64,000 nt of DNA. It comes from Massospora cicadina (taxonomy: Eukaryota > Entomophthoromycota > Entomophthoromycetes > Entomophthorales > Entomophthoraceae). The DNA lies in the NCBI GenBank assembly GCA_022478985.1, contig JAKSZP010005661.1, forward strand, positions 20,548 through 84,547, read 5' to 3'. Positions within the stretch are counted from its first letter, which is position 1. Each line of letters starts with the position of its first letter. The notes beneath the pieces are model-generated. The model saw only the letters and a program-made list of their open reading frames with translations. It made no database searches and had not been told where the DNA came from. Shown here one piece after another: positions 47,431-57,389 of the stretch. Position numbers and translations under genes: made by a program.

Positions 47431-47450
47431 CTTGTGAATCTCACTACAAA
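47431..47450 (+). promoter_or_regulatory. Primer-binding site of element E
   Basis: Directly after the 5' LTR, the sequence cttgtgaatctcactacaaa resembles the PBS of element C (tggtgctcactacaggg) around tcactaca. It is decayed, with one small insertion relative to C. Confidence 0.4.
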
Positions 47451-47711
47451 GGAATTGTAGTAACAAAGAAGATATTTTTACCCTTACAATGGGCTTAAAT
47501 TAAGAAGGAGTGAACGACGAGGACCGCCAATATGTCACCTTTTGTGTTACTCCTCCCACTGTTCATTGACTGGCATTGATAGAATAGGATTTCTATATTT
47601 TCATTGATTTGAGCACTTCAAGACTTATACCTTCACGGCGGAGAGGCTGAGAGAGATCAGTGACATGTTACTTTGGGGATTTGGCTTTTTGGCTAGGAAC
47701 AAAATATCCTA

Positions 47712-49560
47712 GTGCCTGCTTTATTCTACCATCAGTATAATCAGGACCAGCTGATTCAACATTATGAAGTTTTATGGGCTTTGAGACATAATCAAGTACT
47801 ACAGCAAGCTATTAGCCTATCTAAGATGGGGCAATGCCTGGCCGGGTATCTCCAACCCTCTGTGCAAAATTCTCTACTGACCATTTTTTATCACCACGCT
47901 CTAATTGTGCAAGTGTTTAACAGAAACCCACAAAATGGTGAAGGACTACATGACCTTAATAGGAAGCTTGAGGTCAGCTTCCAAGGGGTGCATCAGGCTG
48001 ATAATGACAACCATAACCTTAAAATACAAATCTTACAGCTTTTGGATAAACTTATTAATTAATTAAGTCAGAATATGTTGGCTATAGGATATCAAGCCAA
48101 GGCTAACTGCAGAGTTATCAATGAATGGGTCCATGGGATGACTCACCTCCTGGAGGAGGTCAAATATAACTTTGTCATTCTGGTAGACATAACTGGTCAG
48201 GATGAGGCATTCAAAGCCCTTGACCAATACATTCAACGTGAAATGAGGTGCTTCACAGCACTTAGGAAGAAAATTGAGGCCGCCAACCAACTCCTGTCTG
48301 AGTTGCAAAAGATTAAAAAGATAACAAGCAGCCATGTAACAGGGTATCAAAGGATTGAAAGGTTTAGTCATGGCGCTACATCAAGACAGTAGACATCCTA
48401 CTGGCAAACAGCGATCTATGGAGTTATATCTGTAAAATTTTTGCCAGGGAAACTACTCATAAAATTGAATTATAGGAACTGTACACTAGTGCGCGTGACA
48501 TGATATGGCAATTTATAGACTTGCAATAGTTTAAGTTGCAATGTATTTAAGAACAGGAGAATTTTGACATCTGGGAGTGACAAATTGAAGATGAGGTACA
48601 TGATGGTAGATGTAGATGCCCTCCTCTAACTCTCCCCCCTGCTTGTTCTAAACTTTTTTGGGGAGGAACCTGCAGAATAGGAGGTTACCTAAGATCCAAT
48701 GAATTAAACCACCTGTGCTGTACCACCCTCATTGAACGCTTTGCTTCCTTTCATGGAGACCCTCACTACTGAACAGAGAGAAATTCACTCCTAAACATAG
48801 ACAACATCAATCCGCTACCCAGGATCTCAGTATTGTGATGCAACAATGACGTCTGGATCAGGAAGATTTTATTTAGGATTCCAGCGGTTTTCTGGTTAAT
48901 CTACCTAAGTTTGATAATCATGGGAATGTGCAGTCGTTTTTGAAAATGTTAAGATGACCATGCTTGGAGATAATAATCATTCTATAGATATAACTATGAT
49001 TAACAAATTATATGACCATAGTCAAGATGTGATAGATCCATAATTACCTGAGAAACATTGGACCTTTGATAATGTGCAAAGCGCGGTTATGAAGTAGTTT
49101 GGAAGGCCCAAATGCATGGCTAATCGGAAGGGTGAATTTTTGACTGTTTAGCTTTAGAATATATTACCAAATTTTCTGAGCAATTTTACTATAAAACTCA
49201 GGTGTTGTTGGGCGCCAAGGCCATGGTGGACTTCAACGTTAATCTAGCGCTCTAGAATACCGTCAAGAATTACCTGGAACTACAACTCTCTCTGCTTCCA
49301 GCGCTTGTGAAAACATTAGATATGCCCTCTATAATAGGATATTTAAAGAGATGCAAATTTTTAATTTCGAACATCTAATGCCTAAGCATGAACCATTCAA
49401 CCTTCTCACATGAATGAACGTAGAGGGGCCTTATAGTGCTTCCCTCTTGTAAAGGAAATTTTAATAACTGTTGCAAATATATCTGAGATAACTTGTTGGA
49501 TCTGCAAATCTAAATGACATTATGCGGCCATCGGGCCCAAGCGTCATTTTAGTGAACCTT
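47712..49560 (+). pseudogene. gag: Gag pseudogene of element E, with decayed zinc knuckle
   Basis: Two open stretches, 47712-48062 (MPALFYHQYNQDQLIQHYEV) and 48075-48392 (MLAIGYQAKANCRVINEWV), are rich in charged, helical sequence and look like the N-terminal half of gag. Further on, near 48900-49390, fragments such as LPKFDNHGNVQSFLKML resemble a capsid region. At 49494-49535 the sequence reads CWICKSK-stop-HYAAIG, a CX2CX4H knuckle whose last Cys is Gly and which contains a stop. This is the usual order ending in a knuckle just before protease. Confidence 0.7.
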
Positions 49561-49739
49561 ATAACATTCATGTGGATGACATCTAGGGAAAAGATTCTTG
49601 GCAGTAGAAGGAGGACGTTCTAATGCCAGTTTTCCTTGAGTTTTGTCCTGAAATCCAGGTTACGCAAGTTACTCTCCTACTCAAGAACACAATGAGCGAA
49701 TCCCTATGGTGTTGGCCATCCCTATAAGTCAACAAGCGG

Positions 49740-51200
49740 CTTTAAAACAAGAACTCTTAGCTGTCATGTATTATTGTGAACAGTTATGAGTCTACATACA
49801 TGAAACTCAATTCTAAATTGTCACCAACCTTGCTTCTTTACAGGGGTTATATAATCTCATAGAGCCTGAGGGTCAGTTATCACGATGGGCCTTAAAATTA
49901 CAGGATTACGACTGCTATAAAGTTCATCACTTAGGGAATACCCAACATAATGCAGATGTGATTTTGCAACTGCTGTTACCACAGCCCTCAATCACTTTGC
50001 GGATCAGCTATAAAAAAGATGAAACCAAAAAATTACGCTAATGATAAACCTGTGATTTGAAGCACCCTAGAACAGCTCATGAAGAACACAGAGTTTTGAG
50101 ATGGACAAGTATCCAAAATTGTGGGGAGTGGCCAGAGGCTATATCCTCTACTTCTGCCCCCAGAGATAATCATGCAAGCTCATTGCCGTAGGGCATAGAA
50201 GTTTGGTGAAAACCTTCTAACTAATTTAACAAGGGTATTTTTTTTTTGGTTTTAAAATTTTTGACATTCAAGTTTTTTATTGCCCTGCCACAAAAGTCAG
50301 GCCCAGAAGCCATATAAGCCCATAACTACTTACAGGTTGGTTAAGCCTAATTGGCCTGGCACACAGTTTCTGTTGATGTCCTGGACCAAGCATGACTAGT
50401 GTCTTTGACTTCAAATACATGATAGTAGCCACTGATCTCGCTAAGTGGGTTGAGGCCGGCCCCTCAAGGATCTTATAGTAAACTTTAAAGCAAAATTTAT
50501 AATGAAACAAACAAATACACTGGCGTGGTTGTCCTCATGTTATCCTCAATGCCAATGCCACCCATTTCTCTTCACAAGTTGTTCCCAAGTTAAATAGATA
50601 ATGGGAATCCAGATAGTTCTTACTGACCCATATTATCCTGAGGCTAATGAAGTAGTGGAATGTGCCAATTATACATTGTTAAAGACCTTTTGGAAGTTTA
50701 CCAGAAATTCTCCCTTGCAATGGGAATATATATGGACTTAACCATTATTGCATATAGTATTAGCTACCACTCCAGTACAAGGTATTCACCCTTCCAGCTC
50801 TTTTATGGTCAACAGCCTGCATTACCACGCTTATTACATTTATATTATTGACAAGGATGAAGTTTAGCCATCCAAATATTCTAATTGGCTGGTAGAATCC
50901 TTCATTAGGACTTAGAATGAAATCTATGAGGCAGCTTTAATCCAAAAATTAATCAACAGGAGAAGGATGACTTGTAACATTTTAACGTGGCACGTTTTGA
51001 GTTTGGCAATTGAGTCAGTTAAGGAATACTTATGGATTTGCAGGACGCATAAATTGGCTACTATGGAAAGGGCCGTATGTTGCACTTGATTATTTTCTAT
51101 CAAATCATACACTATTTGGAGCCTATTTGATGGTTGAAAAGTTAATCGTGTTCATGCCAAGTTTTTCTGACCTTATTATGAACGTGACATTCCTCCCAGC
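49740..51200 (+). pseudogene. pol: Ty3 pol pseudogene of E (RNase H end and integrase only)
   Basis: The sequence goes straight from the gag end to AALKQELLAVMYYCEQL and NLIEPEGQLSRWALKLQDYD (about 49738-49925), the C-terminal end of RNase H. Protease, RT and most of RNase H are missing. The integrase core keeps SVDVLDQA (about 50362) and a Glu in NEVVECAN (about 50650), but the second Asp region reads LNANATHFSSQVV. LPRLLHLYY and later parts mark the integrase C-terminus. An internal deletion, stops and frameshifts make it inactive. Confidence 0.75.
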
Positions 51201-51233
51201 AAATATTAAGTGGTAAAACAAATTAATGGGAAG

Positions 51234-51657
51234 TGTTGTATAATTGATTGCCTTTCTTCTTAGTTTTCATTTGGTAATGTAACGCAATACCAACTTGTTA
51301 TTATTTTCCCCCAAAATGGATTAAATTGACGTAAGCTTAATGAAATCCCATTAAACCCTTTCCTGAGCTATCAATCCTTATGCATAATTGCTAGTGCAAT
51401 AGTCATTGATCCTCAACATGAGAGCACTACTGATTCTGGTATGAAGTGATATGACTATAAATATTATTCAAGTATTTTAAAATATAAAATTGCTTTTTTT
51501 ATCTAATCTTGTTGTTTTTTGTGTAGATCTTTAGCATAAGCTATCTTACTAAAAGATTAAGACCTGCTCCGTGTAGTTGTTCTATATGGAAGATGATATA
51601 GTTGTACCAGCTAGCTTTAATCTGTGCAGTAGTGAGTAAAGGGACATTTATACTACA
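51234..51657 (+). repeat. 3' LTR of element E
   Basis: 424 bp, tgttgta...ctaca, directly after the purine run aattaatgggaag. It aligns with the two halves of the 5' LTR and shows the unbroken site of F1-4. Confidence 0.87.
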
Positions 51658-51835
51658 GGGAGATTCCTCCCTGCCAGGGCGCAGGGGTTGTTCCCGTGAA
51701 ATTACATTATCCAATCTTCTTTGAACATGAGCTCCACCATCATAATTGGGAATGAGCATAATTTTTGCGCGCCTTGGTTACCTAGATGGCAAGGATGGTC
51801 GCAATCTTCATAGGAAGATAGTAGCCGCAGGATGG

Positions 51836-54480
51836 GCTTTGTGTAGTAATTCTACCAGCTCCTTGAAATTGGCACAATTCTTGGCACTAACCCAGCTATT
51901 TTTGTATGAATTGAAACACTTCCAAGAAACCAGGTGCTTACCTGAGTGGCGGAAGCTCTAAAAAACCTAAATTTCTTTAACCTTGGCCTCCTGTGAGTTT
52001 TCTGCCAATATGGTCTCCAGTGTAGACGGTTTTGTACCCTTAATAGAAACAGCTGGAACTCATGGAATACGTTGTGCTGCTTATAATGGGGGGAAGCGTC
52101 AGGCGAAAAGTCCCATTACCAAAATCCTTTACTACCACATGAGGGCCCAAGTGCTTACTTGGAAACTTCTTGGAAGGGACTTTCATCTGCAAGTAGCGCA
52201 TATCTAACATGTCCAAGGAGCCCATAAACTCATGGGCAGGAAGCCATTTGAAACTTGTGAACATGTTGTTTTCAGTGATGAACTAGTTAATTGCTTGCAA
52301 ACCAGGCTCTGATATCCTTACTTTGCATCAGGCTTCTTCAATGGCGGGAACCTCCAATTAAAGGTGAGGGCCAATTTAAAAGTAGAGTATACCCCAGCTT
52401 AGCTTCATAGGGGGAGAAGCCAGTGTAAGTGTGCGTCACATTGTTATGAATAAACTGCACCAATGGGATATCAGCCGCTCAAGTATCTTGAGTAGCAGAG
52501 GCATAGTGAAAAAGATAATGCTCCAGGATCTGTTTAATACTTTCTGACAGCTTTTCGGAATGTGGATAATAGAAAATAGAGGTACATGATTGATTTCAAA
52601 ATGACAAACAAGGCACTCCAGAGACTGGTATGTAAATTGGTGACTTAAAAACTAAAACTTTTGAGGGTAAGCCAAACAAAGAAAAGCCATGATTAGTGAA
52701 GGCATAGCCGTCTCATCTGATTAAATAGCTTATTAAATGGGATGAATAGTGAAAACTTGGTAAACTAAACTTCTACAACCATGACCGCATCAAATCCATT
52801 AAAAAGGGAGATCTACAATGACATCCATGATATGGAAGTCCAAGGCCCTTAAGCCTGTTGTAATCAATGTAACAGATCCTTCTTACCTAGCCTATTTGAT
52901 TTTGCATGGGAACAGGTAACTCAGTTTGTTACCCAGGAAGAAAAAATATTTGAAGATACCTGGCTAATTAAAAAACCATTACACAAGATAGAGACACTTC
53001 TTTTTTTCTTGAGTGACCAATATCTGGAGGGTCATGTGTTCTCTAATAACCTCATTGTGAAGCAGGTGATATAAACATACTCTTTCCTTGAACAGAATCA
53101 TCCCATCTTTCAGGGTATAATTGTTTCTAGTGAAGATATTGAGACAATATATCAAAACAAATCCAAATTCTTACATCAAGAATTTTTACAGCCAACATAT
53201 GTGAAATTAGGGGTACATCTGGAACCCAGTTCGAAACTGAAACTGGGAGAGGAGCAATGAATAGAACATGCTAAGGTGGAACAACCGTGTTCAGTTCTTG
53301 GGACTCCTCATCTGTGGCACTTAGTAAGAGATTGAAACTCAGCATATCTGGTAGGACATTCTGAACATTATTGAAACTATTAAATTGAAATTAAAACTCC
53401 AGAGGTCGCAATAGGTCCTAATCTTACAATGTCTAACTTCTGCAATTTCCTTAAAATATATGAGGGCTTGATAATCCATTTTGTTGACTACTTTGGTGTG
53501 TCCTTTGGATGAGATACTGCAACTTTGTGAGTGATGTGTCACTTTGGCAAGTTCTTATCCTAAATTGCACAAGATTGCTCCATATAAGAGAACATGCGAG
53601 AGAAATAAGTGTTAGAGTGATATTTTCCATTATGTTAAGGAGTAACACAGCCCCACATTAGCCACAGATGCATCACACGCCATAATAAAGGGATTAAAAT
53701 TGTCAATGTGACCTGAGAACAAGGGGTGGAAAAAAACGCCTCTTTAATGACATTAAACGTTTTTGACAAGTATCTGTCCACTTGGAGGGCACATTCTAAC
53801 TGTTAGAGGGTGATTTGGTACGACTACATGAGAAAAAGTGAGAAAACTTCCTTGAGAAAGAGGGCTATCCCCAAGAAGCTGTGAAGTTGTTTTTTAGTGG
53901 TGGGAGTGGGCCATGAGAGAATAGCATCAAGTTTTAGGGAGGTATTGCATACTCATCGCTTAAAACCATGGTATCCAGGAAAGTGACTTTATACTTAAAT
54001 AAATTCACACTTAGATGGTATATATAAAATTCTGGTCTCTAGAGATCAGTAAGCACAGCTTCCAGTCCTATGCATGCTGTTCATGTTTGGGCGAATTCAA
54101 CATAATGTCATCAATATAATATACCATCCAGATAAATTGAATATCTCCCTGGACGTCAGAAATCATATTCTGGAAAGCTGTAGGTGCATTTTTGGGCCAA
54201 AGGGCATAGCCTTTAACTTATATATATCCCTATCATGCGGATTGCCTTGAGCCACTCTTGGACTTCTGCAATCTTATTTGTAAATGAATTACCAAGTCAA
54301 GTTTAAAAGAAATGAGATTTAAAATGGAATGACAGATTATCTGCAAAAGAGTCAGAAGATAAGGGGTGTGCTTTAGATGTTGCTGAATTGGCCATTGTTC
54401 ACACAGGGCTGCAAGGTTCCATCAGCCTAATGTGCGTAGGCTATAGGGGGAATCAATAGAGAGGACTTCAAAATATTATT
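51836..54480 (-). pseudogene. pol: Ty3 pol pseudogene of F, with chromodomain
   Basis: A chromodomain is at 51836-51955: HLVSWKCFNSYKNSWVSA, related to that of element D. The integrase C-terminus at 52040-52264 reads LGPHVVVKDFGNGTFRLTLP. The integrase core between 52270 and 52950 is hardly readable. RNase H-like sequence lies near 53650-53760 (FIMACDAS). The RT box VYYIDDIMLNSPKHE is near 54080-54125 and keeps YxDD. Stops are very frequent. The order is that of a chromovirus, as in D. Confidence 0.75.
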
Positions 54481-55661
54481 CCATCAGGAGCGTATCTTTA
54501 ACAAACCTTCTGAGCCTTATCTTGCTAAGTATATGGATATATTTGACAGCTTATATTAATTAAATCCACCACTAGAATAAATCAAGATTACATAAAGATT
54601 GAGGTGGTATAAAATTTAACTTCTACTTATTAACGATGCCTTTAATGGCAACAACCCAGAAAGGAAGCTAGGTAGTAGATCAGTGAGTGAGGGAGTTGCA
54701 GTGATGGAGCTCAATGATCTTGCTGGGGAGAACTTATACATGAGAAGAATTGCGCCACATAGGTGGGTGATCTTAAGGGACAAAAAGTTAGACTCCAGAT
54801 TGATATTCACCAGTATTTGATCCCACCAATCTACCCCATGGATGACTGGAAATATAAATCTAGAACCGCTGCAAACTGTTCATAAAGATGGAGCATAAGT
54901 ATATAAAAATAGAATGGGATGTCTCGCTTCAGTACAAGTTATTAGGGATGAGAAGCAACAAATACAGATGATCTTAATTCAAGATTCAGATCAGGATCTT
55001 GAGCGATTTAAAGACTCATAAAATACCCAGCTGCTTCTGAATATAAGAGGTCATTAATAGCCTCTTGTGGGATCCTAACTTAATCTCAATAGTCAATAAA
55101 ATGTAGGCCTTATTCAATTCTTTGCAACTTCATGGGACATTGCTGGCGGGATGGGGTAAATACCAGAATATCAACTGGGGTTGTATTAAGGAGGGTACAG
55201 TTCACTCAGCCAGATGGGATAAATCACTCTCTGCTTGAGTGCTTCAGAAAACATAGGAACCATCAGATTCATAGCCAATTGCTTCCCATTGACGTTAAAT
55301 TCAGCAGATGGAGCTAGTCCACCTGACACATGACTGATGGGCGAGAAATAAAGATAGGGGATCTAGAACAAACATAAAGCCCACGCTTGTAACTTTCCAA
55401 GAGGTACCTGCTGATGGGGGAAAGATCTGCATACATTTACACTTGAACCTGAAGTAAGATGCAGAGTTATCTGGACTTTATGATAATTATTAACCGCGGA
55501 ATAGAATCTTAAATCAAAAGAACATGGTGATCACCAAATATCACCATACCAACCAGGAATTGCAACTACTGCTTATATAATACAGCCAATGCGTCAATCA
55601 ATATAAAAAGAATAGTGGTGAAGGCTAATAATATGGCTCACTTTATTATTTCATAGATTGT
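54481..55661 (-). other. 5' internal region of element F, unassigned
   Basis: This stretch lies between the RT start and the 5' LTR, where gag and protease should be. Only a short minus-strand frame at 54616-54810 is open, and I cannot recognise a protease site or zinc knuckle. It may be gag sequence decayed past recognition, or deleted in part, since the internal region is shorter than in D. Confidence 0.45.
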
Positions 55662-56707
55662 TCTGATAAAAATAAGACTGCACTGCCATTCTGGAGTGTT
55701 ACCATCCAAAGCAATAGTCAGAATACCGTTGGTACAGTCACTCACAATGATTGATAGAGAGTGAGGAGGGATAAGGCCATTATTGGACAGTTATTCCAAG
55801 GATCAGACTACTTAGCTGCTAATAGACACCACAAACTTCTTTATGTATAAAGAAAAAAAATGAAAATTTTAGGATATTTAATGATAGAGAAATAAAAGAA
55901 TAGAGCGATTGCAGAACCTGTTTATAAATTCTACCTTAAGACTTGATTAGGTGTAAGGAGGTGTGATGTAGTGGCCACTGAAACCCAATTAAGAGCGAGA
56001 TCTGAGTACTAAACACACTATAAAAATAACGTTAGGATCAACTCTGAGGTTTGTAATTGATTCTCCCCACGTTTTGTTTATATTATCATTAAATTAATTT
56101 ACTAAATCTTTTGTGGCTTAATTGCAGCCTGGCAGGCAAACAAGCCATTCTGCATGATGCGCCCTTGAGCAGGGATATCAAGTCAAACTCAATTTGAATT
56201 TGGGTGGATTTGAGCCACCTGAACCTGAAATCGATGAATCCCCCCTCAGGTTGTGACCATCTAGTACTAAAAAAGAGACACCTGAACCTTTTGAAGTGGG
56301 CTTGTCATACCATCATCTAAGTCATAAGGCTGGGAAATGCTATCAAGACCAAATTTGCACCAATTTATTTGTTTGCATAAGAATCTAGCATCTGGACTTT
56401 GGAGGGACATAGACCCTGTTTACTTGGAATATAATGTGAAAGTGGAAGGCACCCTATATGATATACGTGACCTCTGGCTTCCACCACTTCCCTACATATT
56501 CCTTGAATCCTTTCCACCAACTGCTCGGTGGTAGGCATGATTGATGATGGTAAACCCCTTTATAGGTAGTTTGTGACTCACCACTCATTCATAACCTGAG
56601 CTAAATCACCCATATTAGTGAATGGGGAAGCCACCTTCTTTGGCTCCTCTTGGTTCTGTGGGGGAATTTCTCATGTCCTGGTGTAGGGGCTGTTCTCAGG
56701 GCTTACA
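55662..56707 (-). repeat. 5' LTR of element F
   Basis: About 1,046 bp including a 48-bp LINE tail; it aligns with 43734-51706. It ends gggcttaca on the plus strand (tgtaagccc on the minus strand). The lower edge at tgttctgat is placed by alignment with the other LTR. Confidence 0.75.
56227..56274 (+). mobile_element. 48-bp LINE 3' tail insertion
   Basis: The 48 bp match the last bases of the LINE at 57299-63358 (gatgaatcccccctcagg, then a block ending ctagtactaaaaaa). They are flanked by gagccacctgaacct (56212-56226) and gagacacctgaacct (56275-56289), a 15-bp TSD with one mismatch. The other F LTR lacks the insertion. This is an extreme 5'-truncated LINE copy. Confidence 0.85.
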
Positions 56708-56712
56708 ATATA

Positions 56713-57284
56713 AAAAAATCAGGCAAATATGTTTAGATAAAGTGATATAAGGAAGCGCAGTGCAACAGTCACAATTTAATCCCCTCAAACAAGTGTCCAA
56801 CCAGGAGCTATCTTGAATGTAAAATATAACACCTGGGGCGACCCAGGTGAAAAGATCTATCAAACAGGTCATGATTTTGTAAGAAGATTTTGAAAGTTGC
56901 AGGTGGGGCTCAAACCTGTCTTAAAATACTACAATTATAAAAACAAATTATATACTATTGATAAGTAAAAATACTATATGAAAATAATGCAGAAATCTTG
57001 GCTAAGATTGTTGCTATGGAGGATCAGTTGGAACAGTTATTCAAGTAATATGATATTGGTAATTGGCATATAGACCCAGTAATCACAATAAATTAGAATA
57101 TGGCTCATTAACATAATATTAAACTTCATCTTATATACCTTCCAATCCCTGTACAAGCATAAATCCTGGCACCCTGCTAATTTAAGGTATTGAGTAACTT
57201 TTATCATTTTGCTTTATTTTAAAAATATTTATCAAAAAATTTTAAGTAGAGTATATTTGGTAAATTCACATATTTTGCAGTGGT
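56713..57284. other. AT-rich intergenic DNA
   Basis: No frame or repeat similarity is apparent. It separates element F from the LINE and resembles the other AT-rich host stretches. Confidence 0.45.
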
Positions 57285-57389
57285 AAAGTTGAGACCAATG
57301 TTCTCTTTCTGTTAAGCATCACTTTTTGAAAATCAATTCATCCTAAAATTTAGCTCCACTAAAGAGATTTACGAAAACTATTAGAAAAT

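Larger units (their letters stand above)
45104..51657 (+). mobile_element. Ty3/Gypsy element E, nested in the LTR of F
   Basis: A plus-strand element: 5' LTR 45104-47430 (with F1-4 inside), PBS 47431-47450, gag and partial pol to 51225, purine run (aattaatgggaag), 3' LTR 51234-51657. LTR ends are tgtag...ctaca. Flanks are aggaa (45099-45103) and gggag (51658-51662), a decayed TSD; the uninterrupted F LTR has gggaa there. The interior lacks protease and most of RT, so it is an internally deleted copy. Confidence 0.85.
43734..51706 (-). repeat. 3' LTR of element F, interrupted
   Basis: LTR sequence is 43734-44127, 44590-45103 and 51658-51706. Matching blocks with the other LTR include ctggcaattgctatcaagac-like and gatagacaccacaaa-like sequences. 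The lower edge is accurate to a few bases. The break at 45103/51658 also falls in matching sequence, gttctttgagga against gttctgtggggga in the right LTR. Confidence 0.75.
43734..56707 (-). mobile_element. Ty3/Gypsy chromodomain element F, carrying R3-2, element E and a LINE tail
   Basis: A minus-strand element: 5' LTR about 55662-56707, internal region 51707-55661, 3' LTR about 43734-51706. With insertions removed, the LTRs are about 960 and 1,000 bp and align along their length. Both start tgtaa on the minus strand, like element D. The internal region is short and badly decayed. Its LTRs have trapped three separate insertions: R3-2 (44142-44575), element E (45104-51657) and a 48-bp LINE tail (56227-56274). 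Confidence 0.78.
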
